Of a stretch of DNA of 64,000 nucleotides, positions 33,969 to 45,834 are shown one piece after another. Source of the stretch: Orychophragmus violaceus (taxonomy: Eukaryota; Streptophyta; Magnoliopsida; Brassicales; Brassicaceae); contig CM058231.1 in the NCBI GenBank assembly GCA_030180135.1, forward strand, positions 49,982,235 through 50,046,234. Direction: 5' to 3'. Numbering within the stretch: the first letter of the stretch is position 1; each line of letters opens with the position of its first letter. A program made the translations under genes and the position numbers. The notes below the pieces were generated by a model, which saw nothing but the letters and a program-made list of their open reading frames with translations, had not been told where the DNA came from and ran no database searches.

Positions 33969-35055
33969 TCTCCTTAAGTACCATTATCCTTTGGTTAGTG
34001 CATTCACTTGCATAATGTCCTCTGCCTTGGCACTTAAAGCAGTTGAGATCATGAGTTCTTGATGTAGTAGCCTCTGCTTTTCCTTTATCTTTCTCTTGAG
34101 TGGCTGTGAATGGCTTAGCTACTAGTTCTGGAGTCATGATCTGCTTTCCATCTCTTTGATAGCTCAACTTATTTGAATCATAACTAGGCCGTGAAGTACT
34201 CTTCCTCTTGACTTGCTACTCAACCAGAATAGCCTTATGCAACATATCTTCAAGATTCTCGTAATGTTTCATCTCCACTCTATCTTGTACTTCTCTGTTT
34301 AAGCCTCCTAGAAACCGAGACATGGTCGCTTCTTTATCCTCAGAAATATGAGCTCTCAGCATCAAGGTTTTAATCTCTTGGTAATAATCTTATATTGACC
34401 GGTTGCCTTGGGATAGTTTTCTGATCTTTGAGTGTAGCTCACGGTGATAGTGGCTAGGCACAAACCTTCTTCTCATAAGGAGCTTCCATTCTGACCAAGT
34501 TTCAACAAGATACTCTCCATTGCGTCTCCTAGAAATTACAATCTGATCCCACCAGCTCAAGGCATAGTCATAGAATCCAGCAGCAGCTACTTTAACTCTA
34601 CTGGCTTATGCATAATCTGGACAGTTAAAGACAAGCTCGATCTTCTTCTCCCAATATAAGTAGACATCTGGCTTGTTGGTTCCATGGAAGGATGGGATTT
34701 TGATCTTCAATCCTTTGAGATTATCTTGCATAAGGTCCTTGCCTTCTTTTGCATGCCTAGTTCTTTTCTGATTTCTTTGAGATGAATGTCTATAGTAGTC
34801 ATGTGTAGCTTCGTCTCTTAGATTTCCTCTTGCTTCTCTGATTTCATGTTCTCTTTCTCTTTCAGAAGCATGAATCCTTCTTCTTGTTGACTGATTATCC
34901 TTGTTTGATGAATTGGCATTCAGCTCATGTTTCATGGCCTCAAACTTTTCATCCATTGGCTTAGCCATTTGTGCAGTCATTTGGGCTGTAATAGATTCAA
35001 CCAAAAGCTTGTGACTTCTATTGGTAATGGTTTCTTCTTCATCCTCTACAGCCAT
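33874..35055 (-). pseudogene. Element B gag
   Basis: Starts MAVEDEEETITNRSHKLLVE at 35055. The core follows (KIKIPSFHGTNKPDVYLYWE near 34680, a stop at 34606, then YDYALSWWDQI near 34560 and RFLGGLNREVQDRVEMKHYENLEDMLHKA near 34300). A zinc knuckle CFKCQGRGHYASEC near 34040 has all ligands, followed by an acidic linker. Typical CRM/chromovirus gag. At least three in-frame stops. Confidence 0.8.
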
Positions 35056-35720
35056 CCTGAAACAAGCATAATAGTCTTTGCAGTAACAAGTTCTTTAAGA
35101 AATTTAAGCATACAATACTTTTTAGGACATAAACATACAAAAAAAGAAACAAACAAGATCAAATAACAGATTCTAATGTAAAGTAGATGAGGGGTCAAGT
35201 TCATATATGTTATAGCCGTGATTTACAGGTGAGATTAATGGTGCAATTTCAGACAACAGATGATGAATCGAAATCTAGATTCAATGACAGCAACAAATCG
35301 ACACAAAATAGAGATCAAAACGTGATGCACAAGTATGATCTGGATATGAAAGGTCAGATTTGAAACTGATGAAGAACATATGCAGGTGATCAGATTACTT
35401 GATGGAAATGATGAAACAATGAAAAGGAAAACAAGAAATGATGATCTAAGACAACTAACAAACTGCAAACTATCAGAATTCAAATCGAAACACAAATCAG
35501 AATTTGAACAATCAAATGCGCAAAACAGAACTCAGTGTTATGAACAAGTAATGATATGATAGATTGGTGATTTAATTAGGATGTAATGGATCATGCGAAA
35601 CTGATGGTAACAAAGATCTAACACAACAAACACAAAGATCTTCAAATCTGCAATGAATCACACACGACAGAAGATGAAGAGTCAGAAGTGTTCAGGTTCA
35701 CAATACTTAATTTCTCAAGT
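35056..35720 (-). other. Element B 5' untranslated leader
   Basis: A-rich leader between the primer binding site and gag; no coding feature seen. Confidence 0.55.
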
Positions 35721-35733
35721 TGATTTGATACCA
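35721..35733 (-). promoter_or_regulatory. Primer binding site of element B
   Basis: Minus strand TGGTATCAAATCA; first eight bases match the tRNA-Met complement. Confidence 0.65.
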
Positions 35734-35738
35734 CTTAA

Positions 35739-36094
35739 TGAGATCTTCCCTAGATTGGTGCTTGAGAGGTTAAGGCTGGATAGATTTGGCTTGTGGCCGT
35801 GATGAGGGATGAAGTAAAGATGATTGAATTGGTTTGCTTAGAGACTGCAGAAGGATCTCTAAACACCACTTAGTTCTCGTAAGGATATTACGCACCAGAA
35901 GATCACTAAGATTCTTGCTAGATATGACACACCAACAATGGATTGATCCAAGCTTTAGAAAAGAGTATTTGATTAAAAAGTTGGATAGATTTTGAAATGG
36001 GAATACAAGGAGTTTAAAAAGAAAACAACAAAGGCTGCATGAATAACACTTATTACATCTCGAAAATAAAAAGCAATAAACATTTATTTGAACT
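35739..36094 (-). repeat. Element B, right (5') LTR, inner part
   Basis: Begins TGAGATCTTCCC after the primer binding site. 35886-36005 matches 23312-23430. The remaining part of the LTR is at 38802-39037. Confidence 0.6.
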
Positions 36095-36426
36095 TGAAAT
36101 TTGGCTCCAGAACCTTCTTGCACGAAAATCAAACTTCAAATGGGTTGGATCAACAAATGGAAAAAGATGAGAAGTGATACTTGGGCCTCATTAAAAACAT
36201 TTCCAAGAAAACCCATTTGGACAAAACTTGGCCAAGGGAAAAGAGTACTTAAGCATCACTTGATGCATCCTTGGAATCACTCCAATGCTAAACCACTTAA
36301 TGATCAGATGATCTCAAGCCAATATATGCGGAAGATGGTGATGAAGGTAGATGCGGTGGAAGGATGGATGATGATTGACTCTCTCTTCTGGTGCGTGCTC
36401 CACTGGTGTGTTTGTGCCATAGCCCA

Positions 36427-38211
36427 TCATTGGCTGTAGCTCCCTGATTTTTCTCAACTTGAGTCTCTTGTGTTGTTAGTTCTGCCCAAGGCTTGAATTT
36501 CTGACCTATACCTTTACCACGCTCTTTTGGACAAGATATATGCATTATCATAACCATGGAAATAGTAGGAACAATTTGATTAAGATAATTACTTACCTTA
36601 TCTTGTTCAGGTCGTGGTGCAATAATATTGATGGTGCCTTGGATGTATTCTTGCTCCTTGTTTTTGATTGCTTCTAGCTCTTTTGTGTACATTTCTTCTG
36701 GTCTTATTCCTGAATCAAAACTTCTTGGCAAGGACAAGTGTATGACACTAGAATTGGGAGCTACGAAATAAGTTTGAACCAAACTATCTCTAGTTTCTAG
36801 TTCTTGTCCTAATTAAGTAGCCTTTAACAACTTTCTAGATGGGCAAGTATCAGCATAGTGTCCTATCTTTTGACATCTATAGCATGTCGGTTCTCTTGGT
36901 TTCAGAGCATTAGGAGACTTACATTGGATTGGTGTGATTGCTAATGCATGTGAAATGTTGGAACCAGATGCAGTTGATTTTGCTGCAACTAGAGGCTCTC
37001 CTGAGATTGTGAAGGAGACACAATGCCTCTGCTTATGCTCTGCCTTCACTTTCTTTTGATGCAGACCTTTTTCCCAAGGGTATGTAACTTGTGGTCTGAG
37101 CTCTTGTAAGGAACTCATTTTTGAAACTATCTTCTGTTGAATCTTTTCCTTATGTGCGGTTGGTTTTGTCTTTTGTGTCTTCTCCATGGTTTTCATGACC
37201 AACCTTGGTGGTTATGACTAGCTTTCTTTTCCACAGCCTTGTAACTAGTTGTGGTGTGTGCATTAGTCCTTGCATAAGAGTGGACATGTACTGGAGTCTT
37301 CATTACAAACTCCTCACACATCTCCAATCTGAAAATTTTAAAAATATAGACTGGTTCATTGTAGTAGATTTGGGCTGCTTCTTCTTCCTACCACCAATCA
37401 TATGCAGCTCTTGTGAGTGTGCTTATGGCACATGAAAGCTTCTCCTCCTCTTGTACTTGACTAAATTGGAACCAAGTCTCCATATCATCTGTCCAGCTTA
37501 GATAAGCTTATGTGGTTTGACCATAGCCTGAATAACTAATATGTTATGGTTCATAATTTGCTTCAGCTTCATGGTTCCATAACTCTGCTTTGAACTGTCC
37601 AGTGGCCTCTCCAAAACTGATTTGGGATACATTCTCTTTTGCCCAATATGTGCCTTGGTGAATGCTTCTCCTTCCACATCCCCTTCAAGCTCATGTATGT
37701 ACACCTTACACATGTGGATTCCTCATATGGCTCTTCAAATTTGGTGGTGGGATTGACCTCTTCTTTAAAGTGCCAATCTCTATCTCCATACGGTAATGTA
37801 TCTTTTATGCTGATCTCTGAATCAACTTCTTCACACCATGGCTTATCTAGACAATCCTCGTCTCCTTTGCTGAATTGTGATTCAACATTTTCCTTCCAAA
37901 ATTCTTGCTCATAGTAGCTTTGAGAACCAGTTTCGTGGTCAGCCTCCTCTTCAGGGTGGTTTTGCTCTGCTTCATGATGTAATTTATCCTCAGGGCTGGT
38001 TTGATATTCAGCTTCCTCACAATATTGGTTCTGGTTCAAGCTCTTCTTCATCGGGTTCTTCTTCATAGGCATAGTCTGGTTCTTCATTTTGGTGCCATGA
38101 TTCATCTCGGTCAGACTCATATGGGTTTATGCTTGATTCTGATCCTTCTTCTTGACTCCAATCTCCTCCATAGTCTTGATGGTAAGAGTCACCTTCTTTT
38201 GATTCATCCAT
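36427..38211 (-). pseudogene. Block F gag-like protein, frame-shifted
   Basis: Starts MDESKEGDSYHQDYGGDW at 38211, very acidic (EEEPDEEELEPEP), shifts frame near 38030 and continues as another acidic stretch to about 37570. A basic segment with a zinc knuckle follows (CYRCQKIGHYADTC near 36880-36840), then HLSLPRSFDSGIRPEEMY near 36700 and a tail to 36427 that may read into the LTR. Same order as element D's product. It lacks protease, RT and integrase. Stops at 37498 and 36813 separate the pieces. Confidence 0.6.
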
Positions 38212-38219
38212 AGCTAAAT

Positions 38220-38790
38220 TATGTCCTGAAAAAACTAAACTCTTAAGTGTGTCAATGCATTCTGGACATTTTTAGTTTACTTTTCTAAGAAGAATAATAG
38301 TGAAAAGGTTCAAATTTCGCAGGCAGAGAATGGGGAAAGTTTGCAAATCAAGCTTTCCTTTTCTAATCAGCAGAATATGAAGAAAAATGAAAAACTAGTC
38401 TCTTTTGATTTGGAATTCGAAAATAGCAATGCAGATATGGAAAACTTATATGTACTAACAGATTTCTTTGGTTTTTGTAGTGGAAATTCGAATCAAACAG
38501 GGAAAAAGAAGGAACAAAATGATAAACCTTTTTCTGAGTTCTTTTTTTTTTTTATTGAATGCAGAATAAGAACACAACTACTAATGCAAACGAAATTTTT
38601 ATGGGATTTTCTTGATGCAGGCTATAAACTAAGATGATAAAGCAAAGATTCAATAAGGAACACGGACTTGTTTTGATTTTTTTTTTTTTCTGATTTGAAA
38701 TAAGAACAGAACATGAACAAACTATAAGAATCCAAACAAGAAAAAAAAATGGAATTGACATAAGCAAAGAAAAAGAACAAAAGCACCTTG
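38220..38790 (-). other. Block F 5' leader-like region
   Basis: A-rich, non-coding, with T and A runs; resembles the leaders of elements A, B and D. Confidence 0.4.
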
Positions 38791-38801
38791 ATAGGAACTT
38801 T

Positions 38802-39037
38802 TGATGCTTGTATCAAAACCATAATGGTTTAGATATCTTCTTCTTCCATACTTAAGTGATTAAGCATTCCTCCAATGGCTTGATTGAACAGTTTTGACTC
38901 TTTCTCGGGTCATTGGTCCTTTTGGCATGGTTAGAACGTCGTCATGTCCAAGTACTTTCTCAGCTACAAGCTCGACATCCTCTGGTTCATGCTCAGCTCC
39001 ACGATCTTTTCCTTGCTTGCTGGCCGTGATCATATCA
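38802..39037 (-). repeat. Element B, right (5') LTR, outer part
   Basis: 236 bp matching 23447-23679 from TGATGCTTGT to GATCATATCA. It codes MPKGPMTRERVKTVQ of the pol tail, here without the shift seen in the left copy. The sequence after 39037 is unrelated to the left copy, so 39037 is the element edge. Confidence 0.7.
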
Positions 39038-39209
39038 AACTAGATTCTAGCAAACGGGCATTGCCAAACAACATGGAGAGCTGACTCCATTCCTCCACAG
39101 CGTTTACAATGCGGTTCGACCATCAACAATGAAAAAATGCTTCTCCCGTAGAAAAGGCGTTCAATCGAATGCGCCATAGAAAATGCTTGAGTTTGGGGGA
39201 AGTGGACAA
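39038..39209 (-). pseudogene. LINE reverse transcriptase zinc-finger (zf-RVT) fragment
   Basis: Minus strand: HFPQTQAFSMAHSIERL... then CKRCGGMESALHVVWQCPFA. The C-x2-C-G..E..H-x-x-x-x-C pattern is the zf-RVT module found after the reverse transcriptase of plant LINEs. It is cut at 39037 by element B and at 39217 by the hAT-like elements. Confidence 0.7.
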
Positions 39210-39217
39210 GTTCTATA
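39210..39217. repeat. 8-bp target duplication, copy 1 (GTTCTATA)
   Basis: Identical 8-mers occur at 39793-39800 and 48924-48931. Confidence 0.85.
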
Positions 39218-39792
39218 CAGTGTTCGAAAATGCGCCACCCAGGCCCGCTTAATCGCCGGTGAGGCGCTCGGCGGCAGCCCACCGCCGGGATTTGTCCAAA
39301 TCGGCCATTAATTCATATCTGATTTTTTTTTTCAATTTTTACTTTGATTTGAGTTTGGAATCCATAATTACCTCTTAGATCTATCATAATTTGGTATAAA
39401 TCAGCAAGAAAAACATTAAAACGATGAAAACAGTTAAGAAAAATGAAATAACGGCAGAATTATGGCTATTTTTTATATTAGAGTCACAGAGGAAGAAAAT
39501 GAAGACAAGGCCATTTTAATAATTTCGACATTAATTAATAAAAAAGAGAAAAATAACAAAAATGAATGTCGCTTTCATCGAACCCAAGTTCTAACAAGGG
39601 AGAGAAGGACGCGGACCACTATAACAATATCAACTCTTGTTATAAATGCGCATAATTAATATATATACCTGAATATAGATTAAAAAACCTAAAACTAATC
39701 CCGCGTAATTTCCGCGTAATCCCCGATTTTTTTGCTAGGCGCTAGGCCCAGCCCGACCGTCCGACTAGCGCCTAGCGATTTTTTGAACCTTG
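39218..39792. mobile_element. hAT-like non-autonomous element H1
   Basis: 575 bp, starting CAGTGTTCGAAAATGCGCC and ending in the inverse of CAAGGTTCAAAAAATCGC, with GCGCCTAG-rich ends and an AT-rich middle. Flanked by GTTCTATA on both sides. Eight-base target duplication and CA-starting short inverted ends point to hAT. No transposase. Confidence 0.75.
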
Positions 39793-40491
39793 GTTCTATA
39801 CAGTGTTCAAAAACGCGGGCGCCTAGCCGCCCGGCAGAGGGCTAACGTCGCGATTAGATTCAAATCGTTGGCAAAAGTCGGATTCCCGCGTTGATCCCGC
39901 CTGGACCCACCTAATTAGACTAATCGGCGATTAATTCCCGCTTAGATCCGCCTAGAGAAGCCCAAAATTATTGTAAAAATATTTGCATTTTTAGGCCCAT
40001 TTTTTAAAGTCCACAAAAAAAATTGAATTCATGTATAGGGGTCGTTCACGGTCAAAGCTATAAACAATAAGTTCCCTCATTTAGTGGGTATTGGCTTTTG
40101 TCTTTGACTAACTGCATCATTTTTTTTCAAACTAATGTCTGAATTATTCAAAGTTTGTCTTTGACTAACTGCATCTTTAGTTTCAAAGCCTTTTATTACG
40201 AAACAATGGCTAGTATGCCCTTTTTTTTTTAACTAATCTCCTATGTCCCTCCCTAATTCACATACCCCTCTGCCTTTTAATGAAATGCTGTGCTGACCAT
40301 TTTACCCTTCCTATTTTAATTTAATTTATGTTTTCATTATTTTAAAAAAAAATCGGGGTCAACTCCATTACCGTCGCCTCTGTTCTCCTCTCCGATTGCT
40401 CTCACGTCGGGATCTCCATTACCGTCGCCGGCGGCCAGAAACTCGCCAGAAACCTCCAATTCAAGCTGCATTCCACTCCTAAATCATTGTA

Positions 40492-40940
40492 AGTTACTAA
40501 TTAAGCTAATAGAAGCTGTTTTCGATTGATTTCATCTCAAATTTGTGAATAAATTGGGAATAGAAAATCTAGGGATTCTCGGATTCAATTTGCTTGCACA
40601 TTACAGTTATATGTACTTTGGTGGGTGGTAGGTTCGTGATTGAATCATATTGTGTCGTGGGTGGTAGATTAGAAGCCAATTTCTCGGTGGATGAATCAAA
40701 AATCGAAACTACCTAAATATGGGAGAATATGGCGATATTGGGTACCATTAGTTGTACTAGGTAATACTAGGTAGTGGATAACTATGTAACACTGGTAATA
40801 CAATTAACTGACACTGGTAATATTACTAGGTAATACTGGTGATAATATTGGGTGATACTGGTAATACTGGTGATAATATTGGGTAGAACTAGTAATACTA
40901 CTAGAACTGATTCTGTTTTTTTTTTTTTAATTGTTTGCAG
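40492..40940 (+). other. Putative 5' leader intron of the transposase gene, motif-rich
   Basis: A T-rich tract followed by TTTGCAG (to 40940) is a good acceptor just before the transposase ATG, and GTAAG at 40490 could be the donor. Within 40750-40910 are four exact RTAATACTR sites (inverse of YAGTATTAY) and many variants. Confidence 0.45.
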
Positions 40941-40946
40941 TATACA

Positions 40947-43279
40947 ATGAGCAACAACGCCATCATACATTTTAAATGTCAAAGTCGGATGTATAGTTTG
41001 TTGTTGAAGATATCAGTGGAGGAGATGACATTGTTGATGATGGAAGACAGGATATATAAGAAGCTTAGGCTAGATGTAAGTAAGGTTAAGCTGCGTTTGA
41101 GTTACTTTCCATTGCTGCTGGGTTGTGAGGAAGAGTTTATTATTTCTGATGATGAGGATCTTTGTGTTTACCTAACGTATATGGATAAAGATAACCGTAG
41201 ATGTGTTTTGTATGTGGAGGTCATCAATGTATCGGAACTGCCCGAGCAAGTGTCGAGAGTGGAAAAAAGTTCTGTTGGTATGAACTATGAGGAGTTGCAG
41301 TCAAAAGATGTTGAAATCGAAGCTCAAGCCATAACTCTGTACGTAGAAAAGGAAAACACAGTACAAGAACCACAACAGGAGGTAGTAGAGGATGAGGTTG
41401 AGGTCGAGGATGGTTTACCACGTGATGTGGGTGTGGATATATCGGATAGCTATGATAGATATGTCGAGCCGCCACCTGTTGTTAAACCCAGTCAGTTTAT
41501 AGAGGCATGGGAAGACGGTTTGGGTTTTTATGTGCGTCAAGAGTTTCCAAGTAAAGTGTTTTTGCTAGATTTGGTGGATATAGGCGCATTTAATGAGTGT
41601 TCTGGTTATGTAGTAAAGAAGTCGGATAGGATGCGGTTAGTGTTAAAATGTCGTGTACCAAGCTGCAAATGGAGAATACGAGCTGAAAAGGTTGCAGAGA
41701 CTCATATTTTCTCAATTAGAACGTACACTAATATGAATTCATGCAGTCGAAGTAGTCAGAGTGAAAGCAACGCGAAGAGGAAAGGCACACCTCAGTTCAT
41801 TGCATCTATTTTGCATGATGATTACCCGAGACAAATGGAAACTCCCGCTCCAAAGATTATCATGGACCTTGTTAAGACAAAAATTGGTGTTGACGTATCG
41901 TACTCCACAGCGTTGAGGGGGAAAAACGAGACTGTTCGTGATTTGCGTGGTAGTTCTGAAGGAAGCTATGAGATGATGTACTGTTATTTGTACATGTTAG
42001 AGAAGGTGAATCCAGGTACAGTAACGTGTGTGAAGTTGGATGAGCAGAATAAATTCAAGTACCTATTCGTAGCTCTCGGAGCTAGCATTGAAGGGTTTCA
42101 AGTGATGAGGAAAGTTCTAGTCGTGGATGCAACATTTCTTAAAAATGGTTATGGTGGTTGCCTAGTTTTCGCTTCAGCTCAGGATCCTAATCGCCATAAT
42201 TATCCCATAGCCTTTGCGATAATTGATGGTGAGAAAACTGAAAGTTGGACTTGGTTTTTTGAGGTGCTGAAAACCGTGATTGCAGACTCTTCTGAATTGG
42301 TGTTTGTGAGTGACAGGAATGCTAGCCTCATTGATGCCATAGCTAATGTGTATCCTCAAGCTCATCATGGGTACTGTGTTTGGCATTTGTCGCAAAATGT
42401 GAAAGCCCATGCTTCTAATGTGAACAAAGACACAGTTTATGATAGATTCATGGAAATGAGCGCTCTTTACACGGTGGTTGAGTTCGAAGCCGCTTGTAGC
42501 TTTTTCAAGTCGAGATTCCCTAGTGCTACCGAGTATCTGGAAAAGACTACCGTGAAAGAAAAATGGGCAAAGTGTTATTTTCCAGGAGAAATGTACAACT
42601 TAGAGACAAGTAACACTGTTGAGTCTTTGAACAAAACTTTTAAAGAGGCCAGGAGGTACGCATTAATACCCTTGCTAGATGCGATTTTAAAGAGACTTTC
42701 GAAATGGTTTAACGAACATCGGAAGGAGACAGTGGCCGGAACAGATGATAACAATGTAGTTCCTTTAGTGGAGAACCATGTTCATGATCTTTGGATACAA
42801 GCTGAAGCATTAATTGTCACGGTGTTAAACAGTTTCGAGCTTCTGTATGATGTCACTGGTAGCGATGGAAGCCTTATATGGTGAACTTGATGTCGAAGTC
42901 GTGCAGTTGCAGGTTCTTTGATATTGAAAGGTACCCTTGTGTCCATGCACTTGTCGCTTTCATTAAACTCAAAAAGGATCCCAATAGACCTAAGGATAGA
43001 GATATGGAACTGCATGAGTTGTCTTCGAAATATTATTGGACAGAGTTATGGGCATTGGCATATTACAGGATAATTTATTTAGTGCCAGATATATCAGAGT
43101 GGGATGTTCCGGAGGACATGAGAAATTTGCAGATACTACCACCCGACAAACCAAAAACGAGGGGAAGGAAGAGAACTAACAGGTACCCATCGACAGGAGA
43201 AAAAAGGAAGAAGAAGAGGACTCAGAACAAGAGGCGGCCGAGACAATCACTTCAGTGGTTGATGTTTGGAAGATTGTAA
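40947..43279 (+). pseudogene. VANDAL transposase (MULE family), one frameshift
   Basis: The start is the ATG at 40947, seven bases after an AG acceptor. A PB1-like N-terminus is followed by an acidic linker, a MuDR-type DNA-binding segment (CRVPSCKWRIRAEK, near 41660-41700), and the MULE DDE core (VVDATFLKNGYGG near 42125; FVSDRNASLIDAI near 42310; HHGYCVWHLSQN near 42375). The frame stops at 42884, but the conserved continuation MSKSCSCRFF...YPCVHAL, a SWIM zinc finger, lies in another frame from 42878 to 43279, ending in a basic, nuclear-localisation-like tail. One indel near 42870 therefore separates the core from the SWIM finger. Otherwise the gene is unusually well kept (about 780 codons, no other stop). 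The enzyme would cut and re-insert the element. Confidence 0.85.
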
Positions 43280-43292
43280 TATTAGCATTTCG

Positions 43293-43348
43293 ATTGTGAC
43301 TTGCATGACAGGCTTTTTCTATTGTGACTTGCATGACAGGCTTTTTCT
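43293..43348. repeat. Perfect 28-bp tandem duplication
   Basis: ATTGTGACTTGCATGACAGG plus CTTTTTCT occurs twice in a row just after the transposase stop. Confidence 0.95.
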
Positions 43349-43739
43349 ATTGAAACTATTGACTATATTTCAGTTTTTTCTTCTGGTGGTAATACCGGTA
43401 ATACTCTGTTATACTAAGCGATTATCGTATCATTGTTGTTTCTAATTCCAAATATAGTGTTAATGAATTCCAAACTAGCCATGGTGTTAATGAATAAAAG
43501 TACTAGAATCGTAATTTAATGTAATTATAAATTAACCACTAAGAATGACTACTACTAGAAGAAATCAAAACAATATTCCATCAATGTAGTCCTTATACAT
43601 TTAGGATCACTTTGTAAATTACAACCCACCTTAGAAGGTAAAGTTACATAAATTTTTAAATTTGTAAATTTATTGCATCAACCCACCCAAAATACATATT
43701 TATCTTCTTATATTACGTGTTAAACTACAAAAACACAAA

Positions 43740-43835
43740 TTAAACACTGGTAATACTAGTAAAATTGAAACACAGCAAAAGTAAAACTATGTGGAACATG
43801 TGTAATACTAGTATCTTGGGTAATACTATGTGTAC
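43740..43835 (+). promoter_or_regulatory. YAGTATTAY-rich spacer upstream of the GRF gene
   Basis: Three exact RTAATACTR sites within about 90 bp, in the presumed promoter of the next gene. Confidence 0.5.
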
Positions 43836-44057
43836 TTTTTACTACTAAAATTTTGGCGCCGAAATTTTTCTAATTTCCCTCCATTTTTTAGCTTTCTGCA
43901 TTTTGGCTCCATTATGTCTCCTTTATGTCTCATCTCTCTCCATCTCACCTCTCACCATTTCTCTCGAAATTCTCTCCCTTTACTCTCCTCTCTTTCTCTC
44001 CAAACCGTCACCAAATCCTCCGAAAATCCTTCTCCCTCTCTCAAGTCGTACACAACT

Positions 44058-44783
44058 ATGGACCCAAGTTACAGCGATGAAAAGAGACACAAGAAGATGC
44101 ACGATAGGATATGGCTTATCGTTGATGGTGACTATGGAGTCCCAAAGCATTGTCCTTGTGGAGGAGGAATAACCGAGAAAAGATTCGTCAAGCACGTTTC
44201 CATAACTGAACCGGTTATAGGAAAAAAATACTACATATGCAAGGATTTCGAGGTTTATATCTAAACTATGTGTATTGTTTCGTATTGTTTTGTGATCTTG
44301 TTATATGGTTCAAACAGGGTTACTGTGCTAGTAATACTTTGTGATACTAGTAAAACTGTGGAAGTCATACTAGGTTATATTGGTAATACTGGTTTAGTAA
44401 TACAATGTCATACTGCTAGTTATACTGGTAATACTTTGTGATACTAATAAAACTGTTGAAGTCATACTAGGTTATACTCGAAATACTGAAAAGGTTATAC
44501 CTCGGGATACTGATGATACTGGAAGTGTAAAACGCTGTCATACTGGTGATACTAGTAAGCATACAATGTTATATTGGTAATACTGGTTGTACTGAGTGTT
44601 AATATTTGTTTGTAGGATGATTATTCTCACATAAAAAAACCATGTGATTTGGCCGTACAAGAAGAGGTGACATTGTTGAGGAAGGAGGTCGATGAGCTTA
44701 GCCAGAAAATCCGGGACATGGCACACCATGAGTTTCTGATCAGCCAAATGCGCGAAGAGATTGCAAAACTGAAAAATGTTTAA
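44058..44783 (+). CDS. GRF-type zinc-finger small protein of the VANDAL element
   Basis: Two exons, 44058-44252 and 44616-44783 (intron with GTTTAT..TGTAG borders), give about 120 residues. Exon 1 holds MDPSYSDEKRHKK and a finger PKHCPCGGG...KYYICKDFE; exon 2 gives SHIKKPCDLAVQEEV and a coiled coil (TLLRKEVDELSQKIRDM) to the stop. This is the layout of small GRF zinc-finger proteins common in Brassicaceae and in MULE-associated copies. No disruption is visible. By position between transposase and vanC it could be the element's vanB-like gene; I infer this from order only. The intron is packed with GTAATACT variants. The upstream in-frame start at 43830 would add 76 residues of poor composition, so I chose 44058. 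Confidence 0.75.
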
Positions 44784-45834
44784 AACCTTGCTTTATATCT
44801 ATCTATCTACTTTCTAGGTTTTAAGTTATTGGATCTTGTTCCAGATGTTTTCTGAATTGTTGTTTGTTGTTGACTTTATGTTTGCTTATTTATCATCGTT
44901 TTTTGTTGTTTATGGCATTATCTAATTAAAACCTTCTATTTTGCTATGTTTTCTTATTTTTTCTTATTCTTTCGTAAGCTTGATGTGATCTTACAACCTT
45001 AAACCATATAAAAGAGACAAGACCTTAAACAAGAAAAGGACACAAATTTAGAGTATTGAAGACAAAAGGATAAATAGAGACATGAGCTGGTTTTTTTAAA
45101 CGAACCAAAACGAACTAAAAGAGTGACTTGTTATTTTTAAAACCAAAAACAAAACAACTGAAAACACAAAGGACGATCTACACGGTTTTCTCCTTCAATT
45201 CCTTCACGGAGGCTTCCACTGAGGTAAGTCTTCCATCAAATCCTACAACCGTGGTCACAACTGCCTTCATCTGCTCCTCTATTTCTTTCTGGAACTTGTT
45301 TAGGATCTGCTCGATTGCGCTGTGTCCCGGTACGGAAGGGAGAATGGCGGCAACTGGCTCCGTTTCTGGCTCACCAACTGGCTCGGGATCTGGTCTTCGG
45401 GCAGCGACATCCGCCTGGTACATATCTTCAAAGCAAACGGTCAATCCTTGTCCCAAACGCTTCATCCAGCTTTCCACAACGATATCATGCATATTAACGT
45501 CATCGTTTTCCTCTGTGAGTAGAAGCAGAAGAGCTTTTTCCCCATCATTCCTAGCAAACATGATACTGTCTATGTCCTGTTTCACGGACAAAAATACTAT
45601 AATTTTAATTATTTTAACCAAACAAACTAATTTGAAAATAATGAAAACCTACCTTAGTTGTTCCAAGTTCCTCGTTAATCTTCGACAGAGGGAAGCCTTT
45701 CATTTCACAGCTCTTGAATCTTGTCTGGCACATCCTAGGACAATCTTCATCTGCGTCTGCTACATCTTCTCTGAATTTTTTCCTCAAATCAGGGATCGCC
45801 TCGAATGGTAAAAACTAAATAAGACAAAAAATGA

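Larger units (their letters stand above)
36095..38794 (-). mobile_element. Block F: gag-only LTR element, apparently lacking its 5' LTR
   Basis: Lies inside the 5' LTR of element B. At its left is an LTR-like piece (36095-36426, TGAAATTTGG to GCCCATCA) preceded, in minus-strand terms, by a purine-rich stretch (GAGAAAAATCAGGGAG). Its interior codes a gag-like protein related to that of element D. No matching LTR is present at its right end. GAACT occurs at both edges (36090-36094 and 38795-38799), a possible target duplication. Boundaries are tentative; recombination between elements is an alternative. Confidence 0.45.
23312..39037 (-). mobile_element. Element B: CRM-like Ty3-gypsy element carrying nested insertions
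   Basis: Element B runs from its 5' LTR at the right (35739-36094 plus 38802-39037, split by block F) through gag-pol (35055-30713) to a pol tail and 3' LTR at the left (23729-23312). Element A (23730-30712) lies inside its integrase. Integrase wording (MDFMLGLPMTRNGKDSIFVV), the gag and zinc-knuckle types, and pol reading into the 3' LTR all fit the CRM group of chromoviruses, elements often found in centromeres. Many stops and frameshifts make it dead. Confidence 0.7.

Noticed and set aside
23447..39037. A single LTR element bounded by the 233/236-bp repeats alone
   Set aside because: The left repeat is preceded by further LTR sequence shared with 35886-36005, so the short repeats are better read as part of a longer LTR split by block F.
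44290..44600. Short repeats in the GRF-gene intron as a CRISPR-like array
   Set aside because: Repeats are degenerate, unevenly spaced and in a eukaryotic transposon; they fit the YAGTATTAY motif series.
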